Assembly (NCBI GenBank): GCA_039707465.1
Contig: CM077644.1
Span: 216,633,462-216,697,461 of the forward strand
Reading direction: 5' to 3'
Source of the DNA: Rhabdophis nuchalis
Lineage: Eukaryota > Chordata > Lepidosauria > Squamata > Natricidae
DNA: 64,000 bases
The translations under genes and the position numbers were made by a program. Below, piece by piece: positions 41,911 to 53,399 of this stretch. Positions within the stretch are counted from its first letter, which is position 1. Each line of letters begins with the position of its first letter. Under the pieces are notes generated by a model. The model was not told where the DNA came from and searched no databases. It saw only the letters and a program-made list of their open reading frames with translations.

Positions 41911-42594
41911 TCTACAATGGGAAATTATTATGATTTTAAGATAGAATCACAAGTTAGGGGCGCGTAAGGATGTATGATTATATAAAGATAATGATGAGAA
42001 TAGCTAGGAATTGTAACCAGGTCTACATCTTGACCAAAATAAGGCTGGGGGGGGGGGGAGTAAAAGTACATTGATGATATATGTATACTTCTTTGTTCTA
42101 TTTTTTTTCCTCAAGAAAGGATGTTAAAATGAAATATATATATATCGGGGGGGGGGGGAAACTATAAATGCCATCAACATAAAACGTAGCTTGCTCAGCA
42201 GCTGAAATAAATGATAAGAGTGGGAAGGAAAGAAGAGAGCCAAGGGAAGAAGAAAGGAATAGGAGAGAGGGCAAGGAGGGGGGAAAGGAGGAGAGAAACG
42301 AGGAAAGGGGGGAGAGGAGAAGGAGAGAGGAAGGGGAAGTAGAGGGAAGGATGACAGAGGAAAGAAAGGAGGTGGTGAGGGGGAGGAGAGAGAGGGAGAA
42401 GAAAGTGATGGGTAAGGATAAATACGGTGTATGGAGAGCAGAAGAGCTAAATAATTGTGCTTTGGGAGCTGATGGTAAGATAAACTGATGTAAACACTTA
42501 ATAATACAAAATGATGTTGGCTATGTAATAGTATACAGGTGACTATATGTTGTGAAAATGGAAAACTAAACATTTTTACCAAAAGGAAAAAAAA
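41911..42594 (+). mobile_element. L1 3' end insertion with target duplication
   Basis: AACTATGGCTA occurs immediately before (41900-41910) and after (42595-42605) this segment, which ends in an A-rich run. That pattern is an L1-type insertion. The interior is non-coding and includes a purine-rich tract of about 200 bases (42214-42420), a known feature of L1 3' UTRs in mammals. A G-run lies at 42044-42058 and another at 42147-42159. ORF2 is missing by 5' truncation. Confidence 0.75.
42214..42420 (+). repeat. Polypurine tract inside the L1 3' UTR
   Basis: Almost only A and G on the plus strand for about 200 bases, with few interruptions. The minus-strand open frame through it (42124-42582) is composition-driven and not a gene. 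Confidence 0.9.
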
Positions 42595-42609
42595 AACTAT
42601 GGCTAAGCT

Positions 42610-43427
42610 TAATTATGGTTAAGTATATGAATGAGCCTTTATGGTTCTTCAATTCATATGCTTGTTTTTTCTTGCATGACTGGGAGGAAAAAACACTCGT
42701 GTTTGTAGCAAATCACCACAATGTCTCCAATGTTACTCCCATACTCCCATTGCATATTTGCATCCTGATCTTTTACACAAAAATATAAGTTGTGATTTTT
42801 GCATGATGACATCACACACATCTCTGGACTAGGATATCAGAAGTTTTGCTTCCCCTTTTGCATCAATCAGTGTTTATTAATTATAATATAACCCTTTTCC
42901 ATTAATCTAGCAGAATTTTCTAATTTTCTCTATCTTCCCATGTATAAGGGTAAATACACGAACCTGAGCTACAAAACTGTTTCAATTAGAGTTTGAAATC
43001 TAATCATTCAGTCTCTTTTTAAATTCAAGGTCATTGAACAGAATACCGTACAACTGGCTAGATTATCCAGTCATAAACGCTCTTGAAGATTTATATTCCA
43101 GAACCTGCTTGCTGGGACTGCTACCAGTTGATTCAGAAGCAAATTCTATTTAGAAATCGTGTGTTATGAAAAAAGCAAATGTTATATTTCTTTTTAGACC
43201 ATTGCTGAATAATATATGATTATAGAGAGAAACATAGCAATGTGAAACATGTTTGTGTTTACTGATCGAGAGATTAAATAAATCTCTGCCTTTTTTGAGG
43301 GGGGGATGCCTTATGCAAACACTCCTTGAATGTTTGAGGTTAAATGGTATTTATCTAGAGCCACTCATTCAGACATGCCAGGTAGACAACCTTTGCAGAT
43401 TGTGACTAGATAAGATTAGGCTAATGC

Positions 43428-43483
<56 letters not shown>

Positions 43484-43995
43484 ATGAATGACCTGAATGT
43501 AAGCTCAAGAATTTACACGTTACATATTGGCTAATTTGAGTGGTATATTTTCTTTATCCTTTTCAACTTATTTAATATAAAAAATCCTTCACATAAAATT
43601 ATCTAGCGACCAAAAGGAGAGAAAGCTTACGTAAGTTCAACACCACTGCTCCTAAGAGCCAAAGAAATCTGAAATCAGTCAAGGCAATCTGAAGAAAACA
43701 TAAAATTGATTTCAAGGACAGTAGAATTAAAGAAATGATCCCAAGTGTGGATCAAATAGTTTCTTGATATCTTAGTTAGGAAAAATAATCATATCTCAAG
43801 GACCTAGGGGAAATCATAGAACTTTACTGATCATCTTTTCATTGATCTATAGCATTTATATTAAGAACATTTCCTTTTCTTGTATTTAAATTCTGCATAA
43901 CAATTACAGGAGCAAAGAAATAATAATAACTCTGATTATAAGAGGCATTCTCAGTCTGGAGTTCTTCTGATGGACTGAGGCTATAATTCCCAGAA
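42610..43995. other. No gene recognised
   Basis: Unique sequence apart from the GT repeat at 43428. No supported feature. Confidence 0.45.
43428..43481 (+). repeat. (TG)n dinucleotide repeat
   Basis: About 26 perfect TG units. Confidence 0.95.
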
Positions 43996-44016
43996 ATAAA
44001 GTAATTAGCACATACA

Positions 44017-44335
44017 TGCTAGTCATTCCCGACTATAGGGGATGATGCTCATCTCCGTTTCAAAGCCGAAGAACCAGCACTGTCCGAAGATATCTCCGTG
44101 GTCATGTGGCCAGCATGACTAAACGCCGAAGACGCATGGAACACTGTTACCTCCCCACCAAAGGTGGTTCCTATTTTTCTACTTTTTACATGCTTTCGAA
44201 CTGCTAGGTTGGCAGAAGCTGGGACAAGTAATGAGCGCTCACTCCATTATGTGGCACTAGAGATTTGAACCGCCGAACCGCCAACATTTCTGATTAACAA
44301 GCTCAGTCTTTAATCACTGAGCCACCGCATCCCCT
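44017..44335 (-). mobile_element. Sauria-type tRNA-derived SINE, nearly complete
   Basis: On the minus strand it begins GGGATGCGGTGGCTCAGTGA (A-box region), has a B-box-like GGTTCAAATCTC (plus 44259-44270), then GTGCCACATAATGGAGTGAG, CAGCTTCTGCCAACCTAG, GTTGAGCATCATCCCC-type text and GTCGGGAATGACTAG. The tRNA-like head and Sauria body are both present. The simple tail is not clear. Sense copy of the same family at 31715. Confidence 0.85.
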
Positions 44336-45705
44336 TCCAGAATTATGAACCAGCATTTATAGGTTATGTTGCTTGGTGATTCTTGGGAGTTTTATTCTAA
44401 CACATCTGTAAGTTACTAGACCGACAGGTCAGAAATGGTAATTGAACCAAAGTTATACATTGGTTTTATAGTAAGAGGATGCCTTGGTCATGCCAATTAT
44501 CCTTTCTTGACCAAGACAGTTTATGTGGTCTCATTATATCTGTCTCAGAATGGTATACAAATAAAGCACCAGCCCATTCTTATTCTGCAGTATTTCCTAG
44601 TCTGCTTTCTCCTTCCCTACATTTCCTTCAGTGAATATATTTTCCATCGCAATTCTCCATTAATTACAGTTTTTGCAAATAAAAGACAATCAACGTGAGT
44701 CACACATACTGTATTTATGTTCATATAATGTGTCATATTGTGTTAAAAATAGGATGTGTTGTTGAAATCATCAAGGGAATGTTCTGTAAGCTTATAAAAA
44801 TGTGGGGAGGGAGGGGAGAAAGAGACCCTAATGTGGTGCTGCAGAAAGAAATTATGTATTTTTTAATGCATAACAGCAAGACCATGGAGCTTATTTCTAA
44901 TTTGTAATAAAAAATTGGAATTGGTGAACAGTGGTTTGGGACATCACCAGATCTCAAAGCAGTAGCTAGATTTACACATAAGACATAGATGGTCATTTGC
45001 AGACTGGCTCATTTTACTTAAACACATAAATAGCTCCAACAATCGGAGAATATTTTTGAAACTATAGAATTTTGCACACTAGTTGCTGAAAGGTGAACCA
45101 AAATATAATATTGTTCAGCGAAGGGAGGAAACTTCCTGCTGCCCATGGGCAATATGTTACTGATGACTTTTTCCAGCCAGAATGGTGTTGGCTATAGAAA
45201 AAAAACAAAAACACCAGTTTGTTATTCAAAACAATTCTATTCTCCTTAGGAAAAAAAAACATGAACTGTACTCCATAAAGCACTTATTTCATTTTAGTCT
45301 AAACTATTGTTTCAGTGAGTTTTGTGATTTGCTCTTTCAAGAAAGTTCAGCTGTTTAAACATGGCTGAAACTAAAATATGGATGATCAATATCTAATGCA
45401 GCATTTTCTTCCACAGTTGGAAGTTCACAAGGAAGATACATGTCCTATAAAACATCTTTCCATGCCAGGCTTCAGCAACTGGCATTCAGAGCTGCTTCTT
45501 TTTTGACAATTACTCCCAAAAGAAACAGGATTGTACTGCCCAAAATCACTTAACTCCCTGGGCATAAGTGGACATATTGCAATATTCATGACATTGGTCC
45601 TCATCTCATCCCCAGCTATAGCTAATACTTAACACTTTTCTAGTCGTGAATATGTTTTCCTACCTTCTCAACACTTTTTTTCCTGCTATAGATATATGAT
45701 CTAGC
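44336..45705. other. No gene recognised
   Basis: Unique A/T-rich sequence. Open frames 44435-44698 and 44695-44907 have no domain that I recognise. Confidence 0.45.
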
Positions 45706-45707
45706 AC

Positions 45708-45775
45708 CATTGGTGCAATGGCTCAGTGATCAAAAATGCTAGCTTGTCAGTTGGAAAGCTGATAGCCCAGGTCAG
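45708..45775 (+). mobile_element. tRNA-like SINE head fragment
   Basis: ATTGGTGCAATGGCTCAGTGA and GCTAGCTTGTCAGTTGGAAAG resemble the A-box half of the Sauria SINE at 44335, in plus orientation. It is cut by the L3 element that follows. Confidence 0.55.
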
Positions 45776-45777
45776 AA

Positions 45778-46185
45778 TCAAAATCAGAATCAGAATAGAG
45801 CTGGAAGGGGCCTTGGAGATCTTCTAGTCTAGCCCCCTACTCAAGCAGGAGATCTTATACCATTTTAGAGAAGTGACTGTCCAGTCTCTTCTTTAAAACC
45901 TCCAGTGACGAAGCACCCACAATGTCTGAAGGCAAGCTGTTCCACTGGTTAATTGTCCTCACTGTTAGGAAATTTCTCCTTAATTCTAGGTTGCTTCTCT
46001 CCTTGATTAGCTTCCATCCATTGTTTTTTGTCCTCTGGTGCTTTGGAAAATAAATTGAACACCACCTCTTTGTGTTAGGCTCTCAAATACTGGAATACTG
46101 CTATCATATCCCTCCTAGTTGTTCTTTTGTGTAAACTAGCCAAACCCAAATTCTGCAACCCTTCTTCATACGTTTTATGTTTTTC
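45778..46185 (-). mobile_element. CR1-L3 LINE 3' part
   Basis: Minus-strand copy with a diverged tail (AATCAGAATCAGAATAG), then AGCTGGAAGGGGCCTTGGAG, TGTTCCACTGGTTAATTGTC and CTCCTTGATTAGCTTCC. It extends further upstream in ORF2 than most others (TTCTGCAACCCTTCTTCATA near 46165), where the PNLLKKGYK-type end is not visible in frame. Confidence 0.8.
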
Positions 46186-46474
46186 ATTTATTTTAATAAG
46201 ATAGTTCATTTACCATTTTTGACTAGACCTGAGACTCTCTATAATGGCCTGTAAGATTATTTTGTATCAGTTAAGGCAGCAGTGTAAAAGAAGGAATTTT
46301 ATGTGGTTCAAGAACATGATTAGTGCATGCCATAAAAAAATTCCTCCCTCCCTCCCTTCCATGAGGGATAAAATGTAGACATCTCATTTGTGGTTTAATG
46401 TGTTGTATAAACACAGCCTTATAGCCTATGTTTTGAGTAGAAAGCCTCAAAGAAAGTTCAAGTCATGATAAAGC

Positions 46475-46740
46475 CTGTATCACTCCTGCCCCATACATCC
46501 TCATGGCCGATTCGCTCCCACAGAGAGGGACTTCTCCGGGTGCCGTCCACTAGACTTTGTCACCGGGCGACGCCCAGGGGAAGGGCCTTCTCTGTGGCGG
46601 GCCCAGCCCTCTGGAACGACCTTCCCCCCGACATTAGAACAACCACGGACCTCCGCTCCTTCCGTCAAAAATTAAAAACACACTGGGGAGAGAGAGCGGG
46701 TTAGAAATAAAATTTATTATTATTATTATTATTATTTTAC
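46475..46740 (+). mobile_element. CR1/L2 LINE 3' end lacking its 3' UTR
   Basis: Begins near CCTGCCCCATACATCC and keeps the ORF2 C-terminus (GPALWNDLPPDIR, then RQKLKTH). It jumps from AAAAACACAC directly to TGGGGAGAGAGAGCGGG, the distal half of the terminal hairpin, and then (ATT)n. The whole 3' UTR and proximal hairpin arm are missing. Confidence 0.8.
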
Positions 46741-47620
46741 TGAGCTATGTCACACACTTATGAAAATAGGAGGCTAACTATGTATACTGCTTTCAGCGCC
46801 ACAAAAAAGGCAAGATTAGACTATAAATTCACCACTGTAGTCTGAAATAATCCTTTGTTCCAAGATCTGTTTACCCTAATGAATAAACCAAAATTGGCTG
46901 GGTTTGCCCAACATCCTAAGCCATAAATCAGAATTAACAAATGACAAGACCTCAGTTTCCATTGCATGCTTAAGTTACAATCAAACTTACTCCATTGCAG
47001 TTTAGCATAACACATGAATCCAAATCAGTAAACTTTACCTCCAAAATTAGGATCTTCTGGATGTTGCCTAACCTTAAAGGAGAGGAAACAAAACAGGAGA
47101 TGAGTCTGTGTTTTGATCTTCCTTCTATAAACAATAAAATACCATGGGGAAAGACTGAATCTATTAAGCCAATCTCTGGGTTCCTTTAAATTATGTACCT
47201 TTTCACTTATGCAGAACATTATTAGATGAAGGTCTTGCTTTTGCTGCACTAACAATGGACAGTCCCTGTAGACTTTCCTCAGCAGTCATCTACAATCACA
47301 CACACTGTTTTCCACATTCACATATATTTAACATCACTTCAAAGCTCTATTTCCAAAAAGCCATTCATAGGAGGGGCAAACTTTCAACAGCATTTCATCC
47401 AAACATTCTGATATCACATCCGTCGTTCTACAATAACTTCAGTTACACAGATGAGAATAAAAACTGTAACAAAAACAGAATAACACAAAACAGAAACTAT
47501 CTCGATTCAAAAGTGCAAACTTAAGCTAGGAGAGAACAGAGGAGTATTGAATCAACTAGATGTTGGTTTGTTCAGGATCAATAACCAAAATTAAGAAAAT
47601 CAGGGTTAAAAAAAACTATG
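46741..47620. other. No gene recognised
   Basis: Unique sequence. Overlapping open frames at 46995-47524 lack domains. Confidence 0.4.
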
Positions 47621-47624
47621 CCAT

Positions 47625-47970
47625 TATGTATTTATTTTATTTCATTTCTAAGCTACATGCCTCATTCTGCAAAATGACTCTGGGTGGCTTATAATTAAAA
47701 TCATAAACATAAAAATATTAAAATACTAACAATATTAGATATCTAAATAAGAAAGCACCAGAAAGAACATTATAATGGTGGCATCTTCCTTATTAATCCA
47801 CTAGCCACTTCCAACATCAGCGCCCCTGTCAGGAATCCAAACCAACTGGCAGAGATAGGTTTTAACACTCTTCTAGAATGCCAAAAGAGTAGGGCCAAGA
47901 TACCACCTCAAGCAGCAAGATATTCCATAGAGCGAGGCAACAGCAGAAAAGGCTTAACATGGAATGATAT
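47625..47970 (-). mobile_element. Old LINE 3' end (CR1/L2-like)
   Basis: ATTTCTAAGCTACATGCCTC with GACTCTGGGTGGCTTATAA, then GGTTTTAACACTCTTCTAGAA and ATTCCATAGAGCGAGGCAA. This is the layout of a diverged LINE 3' UTR and C-terminus in minus orientation. It is clearly older than the other copies. Confidence 0.55.
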
Positions 47971-47995
47971 TGCTCAATGCTGATGTTGCTTTCAG

Positions 47996-48240
47996 CAAGG
48001 GTCAGCAAACTTAAACACTCAAAGAGCCATAAAGGTCCTAAACGAAAGCCTCCCCCTCCCCCGTTTAATTGTGGAGCCAACCAGAAGTCCAGTTCCCCCA
48101 CCATAGAGTCTCCTCCTAGCATGGCATCCTTTTTCCTCTACTTGTCCTAACTGAAAGCCCTATCAATTGTGGCGCCAACCAATGACAGGGAGCTGCAGCA
48201 GAGGAATGAAAAAGCCACATGCGGCTCCAGAGTTGTGTTA
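47996..48240. mobile_element. Diverged hAT-like MITE
   Basis: CAAGGGTCAGCAAACTTAAA and CAAAGAGCCATAAAGG on the left, and AGCCACATGCGGCTCCAGAG on the right, are typical of a hAT-like MITE family with GAGCCACATG arms. The right terminus is decayed and no duplication is evident. Confidence 0.45.
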
Positions 48241-49045
48241 ACTGCAAGGTCTCAGAATAAGGAGGTGTGCAAGAGGACTATAAAGACTGAAATGCCCAGA
48301 TCTGTTCATCAATAAGTCCTCAATTTGGAAGAACTGGAGGAGAAAGAAAGCAAACAGATTCTCCAGCAATGTACCAGGCATTCAGCAAACTGTGCTAGTT
48401 TTCCCGAATTGGTTCACAGGTGAGCCCAAACCCAAACAAATAGAGTCAATGCAATTATTTCTAATGAATAAAGAGAATCTGTTCAGAGGCATTTGGAAGC
48501 ATAGAGTCAAAAACTCAAGATAGTGACTGCAACCACATTTTCTAAGCCACATCTTCTATACATTACTGAACCTCTCGTGTCTCTGATCTTTAATTGGGCA
48601 AAATGGTGCATCACAGGGCAAGAATTTTTGAACCAAGGTGCTTCAAACTTCCAGAATGCATCCAAACTCCAGGACCCATGAATCTTGTGTAATTGACACA
48701 AAACCTCTCATAAAGCATACAAAACAGTGTAAAACTGGCCGTGATGTTTGGCTGTATTATACCTTGACGTGTGTGTACTGTATGAACTGTGCTATACAGT
48801 TCAGTATGGGATAGTTTCAAGGCAGATGCCTCTGAATATATCTCTGGATTTTAAAGAACTTTCCAAGTACACTAGAAGTTCTGCTGTTTTTGAGGGCATT
48901 GAGGAATCTGGGAACCTTTGAAACAATGACTGAAAGGGTTATGGTGTATCTAGTCCTTTTTGAAAGTGTGTGATAGGCAGGTAAAAGAGAGCAAGGGTTT
49001 GATCATATGGTTGTGGATGCCAACTTCATGTTCTCATTCTTTACT
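48241..49045. other. No gene recognised
   Basis: Unique sequence with no supported feature. Confidence 0.45.
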
Positions 49046-49049
49046 CACC

Positions 49050-49097
49050 TCTCTCTCTCTCTCTCTCTCTCTTTCACACACACACACACACACACAC
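49050..49097 (+). repeat. (CT)n(CA)n compound dinucleotide repeat
   Basis: About 11 CT units, TTT, then about 11 CA units, an arrangement like that at 31616. Confidence 0.95.
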
Positions 49098-49184
49098 TTA
49101 CTTGATTCTGTTACAGAAATTACTCTGTATCTCTATCTACTGAAAAAATCCCCCAAGCCAAATCTTTTTTTATGGCATGCAAAA

Positions 49185-49526
49185 TTTCTGTTGTTAAGTG
49201 AGACATTTGTTAAGAGATATTTGTCCCATTTCACGACCTTTCTTGCCACAGTTGTTAAGTTAGTAACCTGGTTGTTAAGTGAATCTGGCTTCCCCGTTGG
49301 CTTTCCTTGTCAGAAGGTTGCAAAAAGTGATCACATGATCCAGGAACACTGCAACTGTCATAAGTATGAACCAGATGCCAAGCTTCTGGATTCTGATCAC
49401 ATGACAATAGGGAATGCTGCAAATGTTGTATCTATTAAAAATGGTCATAATTCATTTTTTTCAGTGTCATTGTAACTTTGAACAGTCACTAAATGAACTG
49501 TTGTAAGTTGAGGATTACCTGTATAA
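49185..49526. mobile_element. TIR element, same family as 19603-20000, inverted
   Basis: Contains GTTGTTAAGTGAATCTGGCTT, GTCATAAGTATGAACCAG and the terminus GTTGTAAGTTGAGGATTACC next to TGTATA. It is the reverse orientation of the 19.6-kb copy. The other terminus is truncated near 49185. Confidence 0.65.
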
Positions 49527-49699
49527 ACTTATATTTAATGTGTGTGTGTTTATGTGTGTAAGAGGAGCTTTAAAAGGCAACTTAGAATGAAAGAAACCTA
49601 TTTTCTAAGAGCAATTACATCGTTTGCAAGATACATGCAGCTGATCTGAATGCCAGGTGTGCACAGAGAATACTTCCAGTGAATACATATTCAGTCTTT

Positions 49700-49795
49700 T
49701 TTTTACATGTGTATTAGGTTTTGAGATGATAAATAAATAAACAAGGGAGACTAGGATAGATCTATTTCGAGCTATTTAGCTCTCATGTAAAAAAA
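49700..49795 (-). mobile_element. tRNA-SINE 3' part, inverted arm
   Basis: Reverse complement of the 3' part of the SINE at 49955-50120: GAGACTAGGATAGATCTATT, GAGCTATTTAGCTCTC, and further out TTAGGTTTTGAGATGAT. Together the two copies form an inverted repeat with arms of about 80-90 bp. Confidence 0.7.
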
Positions 49796-49954
49796 AAAGA
49801 CACAACGAAACTAATCGCTTTCTGTCTAGATGGTCTCTGGTGATGAGCCAAAAGGCAGAAAAGGAAAGCAGTATGCTTCCTCCCTTAATTGGGGCTTAAC
49901 AGGGTGTTGTGACACAAGCATATACTTATCCTCCTGTCTCAGCTGATCAGGATA

Positions 49955-50120
49955 AGAGCCAGTAGTCTAGAGGCAATTGCGGCTGCCTCACATGTAATAC
50001 TTCCCTGGTTCGAATCCCAGTAAGGGTATGGCTAGCTGATGAGAGCTAAATAGCTCAAAATAGATCTATCCTAGTCTCCCTGATTTATTTATTGATCAAC
50101 TCAAAAAACCTAACACACAC
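49955..50120 (+). mobile_element. tRNA-derived SINE, full-length candidate
   Basis: Begins AGTAGTCTAGAGGCAATTGC (A-box-like), has a perfect B box GGTTCGAATCC (50008-50018), then AGAGCTAAATAGCTC, ATAGATCTATCCTAGTCTCC and TTTATTTATTGATC. The promoter boxes are 40-50 bases apart as in Pol III tRNA-type promoters. A tRNA gene was rejected because no cloverleaf forms beyond the T-arm region. Confidence 0.7.
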
Positions 50121-50454
50121 ACACAAACATATATATGCATCTTGTCACACTTATACATATATCAGGACATGGAATGTGTCTGAAAACATCAAACATAGTT
50201 TACATGCTAATCAGCATCTGAGGAAGGAGATTCCAAAGACAATAGTCATCAGCTTGGAAAAGAGACAATATTCTTTTATTAGAAAAAGTCACACACCTAT
50301 TCCTATTAGGAGTGAAGCTTCAAATAATTGTTAGTGAGTATCTCTGTTGATTCTCTATAATGGCATTCATAATTTGTCCCTCCTGAAGTCAAACATTTCT
50401 CACCAATCTGGTAGAAAAGACCTTATGAGCCCAATTCTGTGAATCAAAATGTTA

Positions 50455-50575
50455 ATAGACTGTATAGGCTTTCCTGCTCAAGCAGGAGAAAATGTATAGG
50501 GTCTCCTGCTTGAGCAGAGGGTTGGATTAGAAAACCTTCAAGGTACTTTCCAGCTCTATTATTCTGTAAATCTGC
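50455..50575 (+). mobile_element. CR1-L3 LINE 3' end with a short internal duplication
   Basis: TATAGGCTTTCCTGCTCAAG and TATAGGGTCTCCTGCTTGAG are two versions of the same 25-bp piece in tandem, followed by GGGTTGGATTAGAAAACC and CTCTATTATTCTG. Confidence 0.75.
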
Positions 50576-51690
50576 CAATTCTACATAATCCTCTGCTTTT
50601 GGTTTAAAATGTTGGGCATTATCTGTATAACTTTGCTCTCAGAATAAAGTATTTTCCTGCCCTTTGTGCAGATTCAAACAAGAGATCATAATAGTCTGTG
50701 GTTATTGTAGTCCTCTTTAAAATACATGCATCCTCTTACTGATACCCAGACCAAACCTTGGGGACAGGGCAGGTGATATATCCAAGTTAATAATTAAATT
50801 CCTGCATGACATTTGCACATCTTAGTGGATAGAGAAGTCACTCTTGGGAGCCATTCTGATATCTTTCAAATAAAATATGGGAAGCAGCTGTTAGGCCCAA
50901 CTTATGTGAGTAGCTATTGGCAGGGAAAGGTTTTCAGACATAATCATAACTAGCAGCTCTGTAAAAGATTTGCATGAGATGCTTAGAATTCTTTTCTAAA
51001 TGCACACCAAAATAAAATTCATATTTATAAATTAGTCAAGGAAAATGGAAGCAAATTATAATAAATGCAATTGTCAGGATATATTCTTTCTAGTTTTGGA
51101 TCTGTAGAAATTTTAGACAAAGTGAATGATCTTCTAATAGATTTTAAATTGAGAAAAAAACGTACTTAGAAATCTGTACTAGAATGAATTTTATGACAGA
51201 GCACTTTACCATTCCTAATAAAAGAAAATCAGATAAAAACTGGTATAACCTCTACCACAACTGATAATGTAAAATGTCCCTTGTATCATTTATCTTTTTA
51301 ACAGGCAGTGTACACAAGGCACGGAATTGAAACATTTGCGCCTAAACAAAGGGAAACTTGAAAGCAGCTGATGCCAAATGTTTACACTAGGCTGTTATTA
51401 AAAAGCTGATGAGCTTGGCTGATAAAATAGATCATTTTGGACTTAGAACCCTCAAAAGGCTTTTCTGTGGAAGGTCATACGGTCGGTTCCCTTTTAGTTG
51501 TTTCTTTAATGTCAAAATAGCAGTTGATCTAGACAGGTCATAGAAAACCTGAAATATCAAAGTGCCATTAAGAGAAGGACAAGAGTATCTAGACATGTGT
51601 AACAGTTTCCGTACACGGCGACTCTGCCTTTCACTGACCACAGCTCTGAAGAATGGTGGTATAGTCAACACTTGCATTTCTGGAGGATAC
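50576..51690. other. No gene recognised
   Basis: Unique A/T-rich sequence. Confidence 0.45.
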
Positions 51691-51697
51691 ATATATG

Positions 51698-51868
51698 TAC
51701 TGTACTGTACTGTATTATTGTATTGTATTGTATTGCATTGCATTGCATTGCATTGCACTGCACTGCACTGCACTGCACTGCACTACTATACTATACTATA
51801 CTATACTATACTATACTATACTATACTATACTATACTATACTATACTATACTATACTATACTATACTA
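51698..51868 (+). repeat. Compound pentamer microsatellite, stepwise blocks
   Basis: Blocks in order: TACTG x3, a TAT remainder, TATTG x4, CATTG x4, CACTG x5, a CAC remainder, then TACTA x17. The first four block types each differ by a single base from the next. Frames reading YCI/ALH/LYYTI repeats are not genes. Confidence 0.95.
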
Positions 51869-51879
51869 TTGAACTAAAG

Positions 51880-52375
51880 CTGTATTTTAACAACTCTGGA
51901 TGGAGAAGGAAGTTTATGGTGACCAAATATCCCTATCCCCCAGAAATTCAAGTGTGTGTACGTATGTATGCATATGCATATATAAAGAACTGGCATATTG
52001 GTGGGCCTAAGTTGAATTACTGAAGATGCCAAAATTGTAATTGGAAGCTCTGAAGAACTACTACTCATCATTGTAGAGAAAGATGAACTAGAAGAACCAA
52101 CAGTTTATTCAGAGGCTTAGCTCACACATGCTAAGACAAAATCAAAGAAGCCATATAATGGCTGGACATTCATTGTGATCCAAAACAATAAAGTAAGTGA
52201 GAGATGTTTCATTCATTGATATCCTTAATTTTCTTCTCATTTGCCAGTGGTTGAATGGGTAATAAAGGTCCTTGAAATAAATGTTTCTCCATCACAAAGT
52301 CCTGCCAAACTGAGATGAAAATAAGAATGGTGAGTATATGCAATTAGTGGATCACTTTTAAAATTGTATTTAGTT
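51880..52375. other. No gene recognised
   Basis: Unique sequence. Confidence 0.4.
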
Positions 52376-52376
52376 C

Positions 52377-52444
52377 GGAAGGAAGGAAGGAAGGAAGGAA
52401 GGAAGGAAGGAAGGAAGGAAGGAAGGAAGGAAGGAAGGAAGGAA
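52377..52444 (+). repeat. (GGAA)n microsatellite, about 17 units
   Basis: Nearly perfect GGAA run. GGAA repeats can bind ETS-family factors, but nothing here shows that this one does. Confidence 0.95.
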
Positions 52445-52522
52445 TCTATTTCTAGCTGAAGTGAAGAAAGGTTTTGTGTTCAACTATTTTCCAACAGAAT
52501 TAGAGGTTGTGATTACTTAAGC

Positions 52523-52605
52523 CAGGGGTCTTAAGCCATGCTGGCTGGGGAATTCTGGGAGTTGAAGTCCACCAGTCTTAAAAGAGCCAACTTTGCAGAC
52601 CCCTG
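52523..52605. mobile_element. Foldback hAT-like MITE with a deleted left arm
   Basis: Left end CAGGGGTC is followed directly by inner sequence, so most of the left arm is missing. The right arm GAGCCAACTTTGCAGACCCCTG is complete. Flanks ACTTAAGC and GCTTAAGA share CTTAAG. Confidence 0.8.
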
Positions 52606-52614
52606 GCTTAAGAT

Positions 52615-53395
52615 AAATCAGGCAAAGACATAGCAATTGTGTTCACAGAATGTGTTAAGTTTGTTCTCAGTTAAATTTTAAGAGGTGTGGTGTGACTTTG
52701 TGTATAGTACAAACTACCCCTCTGGTTATTTGATGGTTCAATGTATAGTCCAAACCCAGACAATGTATTAATTCTGTAACTAGGTTAAACATGTTGTTGT
52801 ATGCAGCAGTTTGACAGGAAGTGCAAGAGACAGAAAATGAAAGGTTTTGAACAAGAGTCATCTTGAATGGAAAGCAATCTGGGAATGAAGAAGGATCAAA
52901 GAAACATTCATGGCAATGGGATTTACACACCACTGACAAACTGATAAAAAGTCTACTGGAGACCACTGGGAGGTGTTCCTTTAGTAGCTTTCACTTGAAT
53001 CTAAGTTTGAAACATGGGTTCCTTCAGGAATGTCACATCTTTTTATGTTCTCCATTTTAACCATTCTTATTCATTGCTGAGTTTACACCCCGTTCCAGCC
53101 AGAGGCAGCAGAAGAAAAAGTGCCTTAAGAAACAGAGAGAGCCTTGGGGATTCAGTAATGGGTACACAGCACGCATACCATAATCATTCTTTTGATTTGT
53201 GCTCAGATATGTTTTCTCCTTGCCTTGCTGAGAATGTGCGCTTTCCCTCTGGATTACAAATAATCTGAATCTGGATAAAGCCATTACAAAGTGCCCTTCA
53301 AAACACTTGCCTGCATCTGAAATGAATCTGTGATTGAAAGCCCAAACACAAGGTTTTAAAACTTTGGGAATGCAGTGTTCATATCTGAGTACAAC
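52615..53395. other. No gene recognised
   Basis: Unique sequence with short overlapping open frames and no recognisable domain. Confidence 0.45.
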
Positions 53396-53399
53396 TTTC

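Noticed and set aside
42124..42582. 152-residue Pro/Ser/Phe-rich minus-strand frame
   Set aside because: Antisense of the polypurine tract in an L1 3' UTR; composition-driven.
49955..50030. tRNA gene with perfect B box
   Set aside because: No full cloverleaf, and it is followed by a SINE body whose 3' part is present again nearby in inverted orientation.
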